Positions 53,292-60,851 of a DNA stretch of 64,000 nucleotides are shown piece after piece. This DNA is from Acidimicrobiia bacterium (GTDB lineage: Bacteria > Actinomycetota > Acidimicrobiia > IMCC26256 > JAGNEX01). Made by a program: the position numbers and the translations under genes. The stretch lies in assembly GCA_020637365.1 (NCBI GenBank), contig JACJWE010000001.1, forward strand, positions 186,001-250,000, read 5' to 3'. The notes beneath the pieces were generated by a model that saw only the letters and a list, made by a program, of their open reading frames with translations, was not told the DNA's origin and made no database searches. The first letter of the stretch is position 1; each line of letters opens with the position of its first letter.

Positions 53292-54014
53292 TTACGGCGC
53301 CAACGACCCGGGGCATGAGGGCGCAACCACCTTCATTTCGTCGGGCAAACCAATCGCACCGACCGTGCAAAATTGCATTTCGAGCGGTGGAGGATCGGCC
53401 GGTTTGGATGCGGTCGCCGTCTCGTACTCGTCGTGGGTGCAGTTACCGTTCGCGTCCTTCCAACTGTGCCCGTAGAGACCCAGCGCATCCTCCCGATCGA
53501 TCCACGCCTGCTCCCATCGAGCTGCATCTTCGGACGTCTGGCAGCGGAGTTGCATGAAGGTCGACACGGTCACGCTCGCTGTCGACGCTGCGGACGCGGT
53601 CGGGCTTACGGGCGCAACTGAAGAACCGGATGTCGCATGACTTCTAGGGATGTCAGCTGGTGACACCTCGGTCGCTCCCGGATCGAGGGAGACCTTTTCG
53701 GATGCGGCGGTGTCATCGCCGCCAGCTGACTTCGCGAGCTGAAAGATGCCAAAGCCAGCGGCCGCCATGCCGACGAGGAGGATGATCTGCACGATGTCTG
53801 CCTGGCTTCGGTTCTCGAGCTTGACCGTGAAGAAGCCCAAAGAGATGCTCACCGAGCCAACGGGATGACGGGTAGCAGTTCCTTCTGGGGCGTCGGCGGT
53901 GGGTTGTTCTGTGCGTTCGGCTAGAAGGCCTACGCCCTGGCGGGAGATTTGCGCGAAGAGCGCGGCCAAACCGACAAAGATGATCAGCAGGGCAATGATG
54001 GCGGCGGTAGTCAT
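53292..54014 (-). CDS. Membrane protein of unknown function
   Basis: A 240-residue protein. An N-terminal helix (AAIIALLIIFVGLAALFAQI), a conserved-looking VGSVSISLGFFTVKLENRSQ, and a second helix (IVQIILLVGMAAAGFGIFQL) are followed by a Ser/Ala-rich linker and a C-terminal domain with four cysteines (LRCQTSEDAARWEQAW, GNCTHDEY, QFCTVGAIGL, APSCPG). The cysteines may form disulfides outside the cell. No family is recognised. Confidence 0.6.
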   Translation of the reverse strand: MTTAAIIALLIIFVGLAALFAQISRQGVGLLAERTEQPTADAPEGTATRHPVGSVSISLGFFTVKLENRSQADIVQIILLVGMAAAGFGIFQLAKSAGGDDTAASEKVSLDPGATEVSPADIPRSHATSGSSVAPVSPTASAASTASVTVSTFMQLRCQTSEDAARWEQAWIDREDALGLYGHSWKDANGNCTHDEYETATASKPADPPPLEMQFCTVGAIGLPDEMKVVAPSCPGSLAP

Positions 54015-54284
54015 GGTTGCCTCGTGGGGTTGAGGTCCCTCCTTGTATCACCTCGATTCGTATCGCGCCATGTAATGTCGGTGCGCCGATCGCTATCTGA
54101 CACGAGGCGCAACCCCGCCCGTGGGGCAAGCATGAGCAGCGCGAGGAGTCCTGGCTGACTACGGACAGGGTGCCTGTCGGATGTGGTGGTCCGGGGCGAC
54201 GGAGATCGGCGTGTTGGCCCGGGTGGGTGATGGCCTGAGCGGGTGTTGGTCTCGGCGACCGAAATGATTACCCGTGGAGGCGGA

Positions 54285-54938
54285 ATGTCCAGGCAAGCGA
54301 TGCTCGTTGTAGCGGCCGCGCTGGTGCTGGGATGTGCGTAGTGGGGTGCTGCCCCGGTCGCGGCTTGGTTCGATGGCGATGAGGTTGACGAGCGGACGAC
54401 CCGGTGGCAGCTCGTTGAAACGAGCGGTTTCGTTCCGGGCGTCGACGAACCCATCCGCCTCGGCGAGGTTGACGGCGCGATGTGCTTGATCCACGGCGAT
54501 GCATGTGCGTACGACTTGGCCGACTGGGACGACAGGGACTTTGGTCCGGCGGCGACCGTCGCGTCTCTTGCTCTCGGCGATTACGCGGTGACCTTGGTGA
54601 GCCGCCCGCTCTATTCGCAATCGGTGCTGGTCGGGGATCTCGTGTTTCAAGAGGTGGTCGCCCGACAGCCGTCAACCGACAGCGGTGGCACGGCGAACGA
54701 CGCGCGTGAGCTGGTGCTCGGGGTCGAGCCGTTGAGCGACTTCGTCTGCCTTTCTGAGGGGCCGATGGGCTGGGAGTGGGGTCGCCGTCAGCTGGTTGCG
54801 ATCCCCGTCGAGCATCCTGGGCCGAATGGGTTTCGGGTCTTCAAAGCATCGAGTCCGGTGACCATCAAAGTGGCCGCACCCGAGGCGTTGGCACACTGCA
54901 CGGAACTCATGCTGGCGTCGGACGGTGCGCGGTCGTGA
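54285..54938 (+). pseudogene. Predicted lipoprotein gene with an in-frame amber codon
   Basis: ATG 54285, with GGAGG a few bases upstream, starts a lipoprotein signal peptide MSRQAMLVVAAALVLGCA. A TAG codon (54339-54341) follows the residue after the lipobox cysteine. The same frame then stays open for 199 codons, rich in GC-biased coding sequence (WGAAPVAAWFDGDEV, CLIHGDACAYDLADWDD), to the stop at 54938. Reinitiation at ATG 54480 would give a 152-residue protein without a signal. No family is recognised. A single substitution or base error explains it best. Confidence 0.6.
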
Positions 54939-55024
54939 GTGACGTCGGGGGGTTGAGTGCACTCACGACGGTGCCCTCAGTGCGGGCGAGGCCCCGCACG
55001 CACGAGTATCATCGGGCGGCCTAC

Positions 55025-55099
55025 GGGCGATTAGCTCAGCGGAAGAGCGCTGCCTTCACACGGCAGAGGCCACTGGTTCGAACCCAGTATCGCCCACCA
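55025..55099 (+). tRNA. tRNA-Val (anticodon CAC)
   Basis: A 75-base cloverleaf. The acceptor stem GGGCGAT pairs with ATCGCCC, the D arm contains GCTCAGC, the anticodon stem CTGCC/GGCAG encloses TTCACAC with anticodon CAC, the T arm includes GGTTCGAACCC, and CCA is encoded. It is the integration target of the island that follows, and the antisense strand encodes the tail of the recombinase remnant. Confidence 0.95.
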
Positions 55100-55704
55100 T
55101 AACGGTCTCTCTAGAACCACTTCTCTCGTCGTGAGGGGAGTGGTTTTTTGTTTCTGTGCGTAGTTTCTCGATGAAGTCTGGTTGGAGGATCAGCTGGTAG
55201 GGCTGGGTCAGGCGGTGGTAGGTGATGCCTTCGGTGTCGAGGGTGATCTGGTCGTAGAACGCTTGGTTGAGGTGTCTGCGGGCGGTGGGGTTGGCTTCTT
55301 GGTAGAGCTTCCTGGGGTGGTTGAGGAGTGAGAGGAAGCCTTCGAGAGCTTTGATTGCTCTGTCGGTGTCGGCTTGATTGATTTCGATGATGCGTTCAGC
55401 ATCTCGGGTTTCTTTGTTGATTCGGTTTTGTTCTTCTTTGAAGAGATCGAATGGTATGGATTCTTGGTAGTGGAGGGCGAGCAGTTTCTTTCTTTGGTCT
55501 GCAAGGGTGCGGAGTCGGGCCTGTTGACGTTCGATGTCGGTCTGGATGGTCTGGTTGCGTTTGATCAGAGCTTGACCGAAGAGAGCGATGATTTCGTCTC
55601 GGGTGGCTTTGGGTAGATAGAGGTTGCGGTAGTGGTCTTCGACGGCTTGTTCGACTTCGGTGACGGGGAGGTATGGCGGCGCTTCCGGGATGAGCGGGGT
55701 GTGA
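55056..55704 (-). pseudogene. Large serine recombinase, C-terminal half only
   Basis: This open frame has no start codon of its own. It reads TEVEQAVEDHYRNLYLP, then a coiled coil (ERQQARLRTLADQRKKLLAL), then NKETRDAERIIEINQAD and HPRKLYQEANPTARRHLNQ and FYDQITLDTEGITYHRL. This is the coiled-coil and C-terminal part of large serine integrases. The catalytic and zinc-ribbon regions are missing because an ISL3 element is inserted at about 55705. The frame continues through the left repeat (RSGSRETVMV) into antisense tRNA (GDTGFEPVASAV) and stops at 55058-55056. Confidence 0.78.
55094..55127. repeat. Left attachment repeat (attL)
   Basis: Begins CCACCATAACGGTCTCTCTA and ends CCACTTCTCTC. It matches the right copy apart from two missing bases (CT). 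The first six bases are the tRNA 3' end. Confidence 0.85.
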
Positions 55705-57077
55705 GGTTCTGAGGGAGGGTCCGCCAGGCGCGAGACAGGGGCTCGCAGAATCGGTGCTGTCTACACGCCGAACCCGGGAGCCCCTGTGTCTGTTGATCCT
55801 ACGCGTATGTGCGAGTTGCTGGTGGGTCTGCCCGACGTGAACGTCCTCGCCGTCACCGACACCGAGCAACTCGTGCGAGTGATGGTGGAGACCCGCCAGC
55901 CCCGACCGGTCTGTACGGGCTGCGGCGGCCCGGTAACAGCGAAAGACCGCGCCGATGTCGAACACGCTGATCTGCCGTCCTTCGGCCGGCGGGCAGTGCT
56001 GGTGTGGCGCAAGCGCCGCTGGGGATGCCCATCGCGGTGCGGGGCAGCGTCGTTCACCGAGATCGCTCCCGCGATCGCCGGTCCGAGGCAGCGTCTCACC
56101 GATCGTGCCGGGCGGTGGGCCACGATTCAGGTCGGCCGGCGTGGACGGCCAGTATCGGATGTGGCTGGTGAACTCGGAGCGAGCTGGGACGCGGTGATGG
56201 ACGCTGTGGTCGCCTACGGGCAAGTACTCGTGGATGATCCGGCCCGGTTCGCTGATGTCGAAGCGCTCGGTCTGGACGAGACCCTGCAATGCAAGATCGG
56301 TTGTTGGCGCCGTCAGGTCTGGTCGACCCAGATCGTCGATGTCGGCCGCGGACAGCTCCTTGATGTGGTCGAGGGTCGCAACGCGACCGGCCCGGCCGAA
56401 TGGCTCGACGACCAGTCCGAACAGTGGCGGGCGAACATCGCTTGGGGAGCGTTGGATCTGTCGGGCCCGTACCGCAAAGTGTTCGACACGATGCTCCCCG
56501 ACGCAGTCCAGGTCGCCGATCCGTTCCACGTACACAACATCGCCCAGCAGCGCTTGGATGAATGCCGGCGACGAGTCCAGAACGACACGCTCGGGCATCG
56601 TGGCCGCAAAGACGACCCGCTGTATCGATGCCGCCGCCTGTTGTCTCGCGCTGATGATCGACTCGACGAGAGCGGCCGGACCAAGCTGCTCGGGCTCCTC
56701 GCTGCCGGTGATCCGAAGGGTGAGGTGAAGACCATGTGGCATGTGAAAGAAGTCGTCCGCAGCATCTACGAGCACCGGGATCAGGACCTGGCGCTCGGGT
56801 TCGTCGATCGGCTCGGCCACGATCTCCAAGACACCGACCTGCCGATCGAAGCCAACCAACTCGGCCGGACCCTGCTCCGCTGGAAACACCAGATCTGCGC
56901 CTGGCACGCCTCCGGTGTGTCGAACGGGCCGACCGAGGCCGTCAACAATCTGGTGAAAAGGGTCAAGCGTGTCGCGTTCGGGATCGTCAACCACCGCAAC
57001 TACCGGATCCGTGCCGTGCTCTACGCCGGCAAACCCAACTGGGACCTACTCAACACCATCAACCCCGCTCAAAGCTG
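55705..57077 (+). mobile_element. ISL3-family insertion sequence
   Basis: The left end starts GGTTCTGAGGGAGGGTCC, which abuts the broken recombinase frame. The right end is near the transposase stop, where GCTCAAAGC weakly matches the inverted complement of the left end, so the right repeat is eroded or partly deleted. A short hairpin (AGGGGCTC and GAGCCCCT) lies just before the transposase start. No 8-bp target duplication is evident. Confidence 0.75.
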
Positions 57078-57078
57078 A
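55786..57078 (+). CDS. ISL3-family transposase
   Basis: A 430-residue DDE transposase. The N-terminal zinc finger has CTGCGGPV and GCPSRCGAA cysteines, followed by a helix-turn-helix region. Catalytic residues are in EALGLDETLQ (Asp), VQVADPFHVHNIAQ (Asp) and SNGPTEAVNNLVKRVKRVAF (Glu). The start is GTG 55786. It appears full length, so it may still be active, although the right inverted repeat looks poor. Confidence 0.92.
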   Translation: MSVDPTRMCELLVGLPDVNVLAVTDTEQLVRVMVETRQPRPVCTGCGGPVTAKDRADVEHADLPSFGRRAVLVWRKRRWGCPSRCGAASFTEIAPAIAGPRQRLTDRAGRWATIQVGRRGRPVSDVAGELGASWDAVMDAVVAYGQVLVDDPARFADVEALGLDETLQCKIGCWRRQVWSTQIVDVGRGQLLDVVEGRNATGPAEWLDDQSEQWRANIAWGALDLSGPYRKVFDTMLPDAVQVADPFHVHNIAQQRLDECRRRVQNDTLGHRGRKDDPLYRCRRLLSRADDRLDESGRTKLLGLLAAGDPKGEVKTMWHVKEVVRSIYEHRDQDLALGFVDRLGHDLQDTDLPIEANQLGRTLLRWKHQICAWHASGVSNGPTEAVNNLVKRVKRVAFGIVNHRNYRIRAVLYAGKPNWDLLNTINPAQS

Positions 57079-57547
57079 AGCGCCCGTATTTTGGGAGGCC
57101 GTGCGCGATGCGTTTGGGCTGGTGGAGTTGCCCGATTCCTACCAGCAAGACGCACGCCTCTTTGGGTGCTTTATCGAACTGCGTCGATGGGCAAACTTCT
57201 TCAAGCATCCAGGTGTATTCGGCTACTTGATGCATGAACCGAGGTATACCTATCAGGATATCGGTGCGGAGCACAGTCTGGTTAAATCTGAAACGGATAC
57301 AACGGTAGTAATCACGTCTAAAGTTGTAAATGAGAACTGGAAGTTTGGAGCCCCAGGAAAGTCGCAGAAGTTACCAAAGACCTTATTTGCTAAAAAGAGA
57401 ACAGCACTGGTAGTTCTGCCCAACATATCCGAGCTGGCACTCCGACTGGAAAAAGAAGTGACCACAATCACGGATATTCTGTGTGTACCGCCGTTTTCCA
57501 GTCGCTTGACTGAAAAATCCACAATCGAGGACTACTTTCAGGCCTAG
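57078..57547 (+). pseudogene. Island gene truncated at its 5' end by the insertion sequence
   Basis: Immediately after the insertion sequence the frame reads EAPVFWEAVRDAFGLVELPD and continues about 150 residues, including ELRRWANFFKHPGVFGYLMH and LPNISELALRLEKEVTTITD, to the stop at 57547. The N-terminal part and start codon are gone, presumably lost by an insertion-linked deletion. Base composition is lower in G+C than the core genes. I do not recognise a family. Confidence 0.55.
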
Positions 57548-57551
57548 TAGG

Positions 57552-57594
57552 GGACTTGCGATACTCACCAGACCAGCTGAGCGACCGCAAGTCC
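57552..57594. terminator. Inverted repeat after the truncated island gene
   Basis: GGACTTGCG (57552-57560) pairs with CGCAAGTCC (57586-57594), and flanking TAG/CTA bases extend the arms. The loop is 25 bases. Its position four bases after a stop codon suggests a terminator, but no T tract follows. Confidence 0.4.
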
Positions 57595-57921
57595 TACTTG
57601 CGTATGTTCCGCTCCTTACCGCGGTGTTTTAGCGATTGGTCCCGGGCTTCACCGTCGCCGGAGCTCATGGTATGGGTCCCCGGCAAATGTGTGTCCGCGT
57701 GACCCGATCAAGCAAGTCTGAGCTATCGGGACATTTGATTAATTGGTACCCTTGACAAGTGATCGAGGTCTGCCGTGATGCTTAAGCTTCTCTCTCCAAC
57801 AATACAAATCTATCTTGGTGGGTTCTGGCGTGTATATCCCGTACCGTTGTGTGTTTCACTGGAGTAGGTCTAAGCTTGATTGAGAATCATCTTTCAAGAC
57901 CGATGGGTGGCGTAGGGGACA
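57595..57921. other. Intergenic island sequence
   Basis: About 330 AT-richer bases between two island genes. No coding frame is convincing. TTGACAAG at 57751-57758 resembles a -35 element and may begin the promoter of the next gene. Confidence 0.4.
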
Positions 57922-59031
57922 ATGATGCCTGAATCAGAGGACGCGGAAACCGACGCATTTTTCCTGGCTTTCGAGCTTGTCGATCAAGTCTGCAATCTCT
58001 TCAAAGGGATCAAGGCGCGATTGCGACCGCAGGACGGTGTCAACCGATTGTACGACTCAGACCGTTTCGACCGCGTCGTACAGCTTGGCTTGCACCTGGA
58101 AGCGGTTTCGAACCTCTTGAGAGCTCAATTCGATGTGCAGGCATACGTCTTGCTGAGACCCGCGCTGGAGCAGGCTGTGGTCGATCGGCTTTTGTTTCTC
58201 GCGAATCGCTATCAAGTGGTGTATAAACCTCCAGCGGATACAGCGAACAAAAGGGAGTGGTTGGACGGCGCCTATAAGACCATTCTGGAACAACAAGAAG
58301 CCAATCCGCGGATTCTCGGCGCCGAGATACAAAAGAACAGAGTTCTCGTAACACTGGAGGCACCATTCTCGAAATCGGCGAACGGCGAGCCGACTCAGAT
58401 ATCGATCTATCACGAAGTGCTGGACGACTATTCTCCGATCTATGGGCATCCGTACCACCGCAACCGATACAATAGCGGCTTTGTTCCATTGGAGTACCAG
58501 GTGGAAAGGGCGACCCAGCACCGCGAAACATACCACGCATATTTAAAGTGGAGCTCTTTGATGGAGAATCTGCTGCTAAATGAGCTCGCGAATTCCACTC
58601 AGGTATTCCAACTGGAGACGCACTATCGGTATCTATCTGGTTTTACGCACCTCAGTCAGTCGACTGTGACGGATCTCTTTCATCCAAACATAATGCGCGA
58701 TGCGCTACACCGGCATTGTGTTGTTGAATTGGGCCTGCAGTATGTCTTCGCGATTGCACTCGTTGAGTTCGAAACGCTATTGAAGTTTGGATCCGAACGA
58801 GGGTATGAGATTCGAGATGCCGAGTCGATTAAAGAGCTGAAACGAACAATCGCGGCGTGTAGCTCTGACCTCTGGCTGTTCCATGGCAGGCCAACATGGT
58901 TTGATCGTGCTCAGGCTGCGAATCATTCCGCATGGATTGAAAATGGACCACTACCCGAGAACCTCCCGTCGCGCCGGAAGAAATGCCAATCGAAACAATT
59001 GGCTATTACGACGATCCGCTCGCGCAATTAA
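57922..59031 (+). CDS. Island cargo protein of unknown function
   Basis: A 369-residue, mostly helical soluble protein. It contains LVDQVCNLFKGIKARLRP, RVVQLGLHLEAVSNLLRAQF and YVLLRPALEQAVVDRLLFLA, reminiscent of HEPN-like or DUF5677-like helical folds, but I see no diagnostic R-x4-6-H motif and do not assign one. The C-terminus is basic. The ATG is 57922 or 57925. Its low G+C and location in a tRNA island mark it as acquired; defence or immunity against phage is possible but unsupported by motif. Confidence 0.6.
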   Translation: MMPESEDAETDAFFLAFELVDQVCNLFKGIKARLRPQDGVNRLYDSDRFDRVVQLGLHLEAVSNLLRAQFDVQAYVLLRPALEQAVVDRLLFLANRYQVVYKPPADTANKREWLDGAYKTILEQQEANPRILGAEIQKNRVLVTLEAPFSKSANGEPTQISIYHEVLDDYSPIYGHPYHRNRYNSGFVPLEYQVERATQHRETYHAYLKWSSLMENLLLNELANSTQVFQLETHYRYLSGFTHLSQSTVTDLFHPNIMRDALHRHCVVELGLQYVFAIALVEFETLLKFGSERGYEIRDAESIKELKRTIAACSSDLWLFHGRPTWFDRAQAANHSAWIENGPLPENLPSRRKKCQSKQLAITTIRSRN

Positions 59032-59152
59032 AAGCTCCCATCAGCATTCGATGGAGCTGACGACGGAATAGTCACAACTCCTCAATGCATGCTTTGCTTT
59101 TGGCAGAATGGTATGCGGCCAATTGACCAGCACGAGTATGGACGCCCAGAAG

Positions 59153-59410
59153 CTAGCTTCGATGTTTCGTGATGTGATACCGCCGAAGTCCTGACTTGAT
59201 GGTGGTGAGGCTGGCTTCGTATTTATCTGAGAGTTGGACGAGTGTCATTCCATCTCGGCGGTCTTGAAACAGGGAATGAATTTCTTCCTCGGTCAGGAAC
59301 TTTCGGTGATGCGTCGTCTGAGGTTTCGGTGATCCGGCGATGAGCTCTTGACGCGATGTCGTTGGGATTTGTGGTACCGGCCGCGAGAGGTGTCTCAGTA
59401 GGGCCACCAT
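59153..59410 (-). CDS. Helix-turn-helix ORF leaving the right attachment repeat
   Basis: An 85-residue frame whose ATG lies inside the right repeat (CCACCAT read in reverse). The C-terminal 45 residues are a helix-turn-helix: FLTEEEIHSLFQDRRDG then MTLVQLSDKYEASLTTIKSG and LRRYHI. This type of module is common at the C-terminus of actinobacterial serine recombinases. The frame matches the recombinase frame at the left repeat, so this is probably the recombinase tail detached by integration, not an independent gene. Confidence 0.6.
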   Translation of the reverse strand: MVALLRHLSRPVPQIPTTSRQELIAGSPKPQTTHHRKFLTEEEIHSLFQDRRDGMTLVQLSDKYEASLTTIKSGLRRYHITKHRS

Positions 59411-59439
59411 AACGGTCTCTCTCTAGAACCACTTCTCTC
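59404..59439. repeat. Right attachment repeat (attR)
   Basis: Same sequence as the left repeat with an extra CT in the TCTCTCTCT run. Bases outside the repeat differ from the tRNA, as expected for the distal end of an island. Confidence 0.85.
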
Positions 59440-59633
59440 ATCGTCCGCCGTGACTCTTGACCCGATTGCGCGGCGATCGATCTGGGATTCCGGCGGTCTG
59501 TGGATGTCCGTAGCGTCGGAGCTCCTGACGACGCTTTACATCGAACACCCCGTCAGCGATCCCGACCTTTGGGTCGAGGTCTTCGAGGCAATTCGCCGAC
59601 GCCTGACGCGACGCTGGCGTCCGCGCTCACCGA

Positions 59634-59810
59634 GTGCACCGTCCCGTCGGCGATACCGGACACATTGCCGTCGATCTCGACTTCGACACGGTCGAGGCCG
59701 CCACGGCCTTCCGAGACTTCCTCGACTTCCTCACCACGTTCGTGTGGGGCTCACCCTGCGCGCCTGCGCTCGCGGGCACTCCAAGACAAGCCGTCTCCAG
59801 ACTGTGGCGA
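59634..59810 (+). pseudogene. Fragment of a small conserved actinobacterial protein
   Basis: One frame reads GHIAVDLDFDTVEAATAFRD, then FLDFLTTFVWGSPCAPALAG and TPRQ, like the middle of a short conserved actinobacterial protein of unknown function. A plausible ending (RLQTVATI) is found in another frame, so the gene seems frameshifted. It is antisense to the end of the PIN remnant. Confidence 0.35.
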
Positions 59811-59894
59811 CGATTCTGGGAGGTACACCGGACCGAGGCTCGACAATGTCTGAGCCCGATTCTCGAAGCGCAGTGGGCGCGACCCCGGTCGCGT

Positions 59895-60100
59895 GAGTGG
59901 CGAGGCGTTGAGGTCTTTGGGTCGCTGGTCAACACAGCGCCGCCGGGTTCTGCGATCGCGACGACGATCGCGTCGATCGCTGATCCTTGCTGGGCGAGCG
60001 CTCGCAGGGCACCTGCGCGGCGCGCGAGGTGCTGGGGTAGGTCCTCGACGATGTCGCAGGTCTTGAGGAACCGGTTGATGTTGGCGTCCAAGACAAGCAC
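59895..60100 (-). pseudogene. PIN-domain toxin remnant with internal deletion
   Basis: From GTG 60100 the frame gives LVLDANINRFLKTCDIVEDL, then ARRAGALRALAQQGSAIDAI and VVAIAEPGGAVLTSDPK. The beginning and the end of a VapC-like PIN domain are present, but about 60 residues that should lie between VLDAN and FLKTCD are missing, and the frame shifts after SDPK. The toxin is therefore unlikely to be active. It starts three bases after the antitoxin stop. Confidence 0.6.
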
Positions 60101-60103
60101 GAT

Positions 60104-60354
60104 TTAGTGGTCGACCGGCGCGGCGACCTCGGTCTTGATCCGCCGGGCGAGGTTGGTTGCGTTGGCGATCGCGCCCTGTGAGGAGCGCCGACCTCGTCAA
60201 CCAAGTCAGCGAGGTAGCGGTCGGTCTCCTCCAGCAGCGCCCGGCGTCGAACCTCAGACCGCACGGCGTCCTGCAAGAGCTCGGACGGGGAGAGCTGCCG
60301 TTCTTTGACCGCAGCGTAGAGTTCGTCGGGGAGGTACACCTGCATCCGTGGCAT
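60104..60354 (-). pseudogene. RHH-type antitoxin, frameshifted
   Basis: ATG 60354 starts MPRMQVYLPDELYAAVKERQ, a ribbon-helix-helix DNA-binding start, then LSPSELLQDAVRSEVRRRAL and LADLVDEVGAP. The frame changes near 60190 to AIANATNLARRIKTEVAAP and stops at 60106-60104. Together with the PIN remnant it forms a decayed VapBC-like pair. Confidence 0.6.
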
Positions 60355-60595
60355 ACGCCTGCTATACGCACTCACCGGGCGGCGCCCGGAAGTTCAGGTG
60401 TGTCGCTCTGCTAGGGAGTCCCCAGTTTCCCGCAACGGTTGACCTCGGACCCGGGCGCCGAGTCACGCGCCCGGCTTCTTGGCAGCATTGAACCCGTGAC
60501 TAGCAATAGGCGCGGGCATAGGGGGAGCTTCGGTCCCCTGACGGGGGTGCGTGGGGCAGTCTCGCCGTCGGATCCGCAGGGGTGTGGCCGACCGA
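60355..60595. other. Spacer between two toxin-antitoxin loci
   Basis: About 240 bases with no gene. It separates the decayed pair from the intact vapBC and carries promoters for both directions. Confidence 0.4.
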
Positions 60596-60623
60596 GTTGA
60601 GCGATTGGCCGGCTGTGTATACT
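60596..60623 (+). promoter_or_regulatory. vapB promoter, probably leaderless
   Basis: TTGAGC (60597-60602) and TATACT (60618-60623) resemble -35 and -10 elements with a 15-base spacer. The -10 box ends six bases before the start ATG (60630), so transcription would begin at or next to the start codon. No ribosome-binding site is present, consistent with a leaderless message. Confidence 0.6.
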
Positions 60624-60629
60624 GCAGTT

Positions 60630-60845
60630 ATGCGACGCATACAGCTATACATGGATGAGGAACTCGACGATCTCTTGGAGGCGCAGGCGGCTCGCCTGGG
60701 TGTTTCAAAAGCGTCGCTCGTTCGGGATGCCGTTGCGGCGCGGTTTGGTGCCGCTCGGACGGAGGTGGATCCGATCGATGAGCTGATCGGGGCCTTCGAT
60801 GGTGCTGTTGGTGAATCCGTCGATGATGTGGTGTACGGCACCTAG
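60630..60845 (+). CDS. vapB: VapB-type ribbon-helix-helix antitoxin
   Basis: A 71-residue antitoxin beginning MRRIQLYMDEELDDLLEAQA, the ribbon and first helix of an RHH protein, then RLGVSKASLVRDAVAARF. The acidic C-terminus (DPIDELIGAFDGAVGESVDD) is the part expected to block the toxin. The toxin gene follows six bases after the stop. Confidence 0.87.
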   Translation: MRRIQLYMDEELDDLLEAQAARLGVSKASLVRDAVAARFGAARTEVDPIDELIGAFDGAVGESVDDVVYGT

Positions 60846-60851
60846 CTTCCG

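Larger units (their letters stand above)
55094..59439. mobile_element. Small genomic island integrated at tRNA-Val
   Basis: A 4.3-kb segment bounded by a 34-36 bp direct repeat (55094-55127 and 59404-59439). It contains a truncated large serine recombinase, an ISL3-family insertion, two unknown cargo genes and a helix-turn-helix ORF. Sequence from 57.1 to 59.2 kb is visibly richer in A and T than the surroundings. The left repeat overlaps the CCACCA end of the tRNA. The recombinase is destroyed, so the island is probably fixed in place. Confidence 0.82.

Noticed and set aside
54339..54341. TAG read as a non-standard amino acid (pyrrolysine)
   Set aside because: No pyrrolysine machinery or methylamine genes are seen, and the position just after a lipobox has no parallel. 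A simple mutation or base error is likelier.
55396..56994. A 532-codon open frame on the minus strand covering the ISL3 transposase and part of the recombinase remnant
   Set aside because: It is antisense to a well-conserved transposase and has no recognisable motif. The adjacent recombinase frame is different and matches a known family.
59450..59896. 148-codon plus-strand frame after the right repeat
   Set aside because: After about 55 residues it becomes an Arg/His-rich out-of-frame translation, while another frame in the same place shows a recognisable conserved segment.
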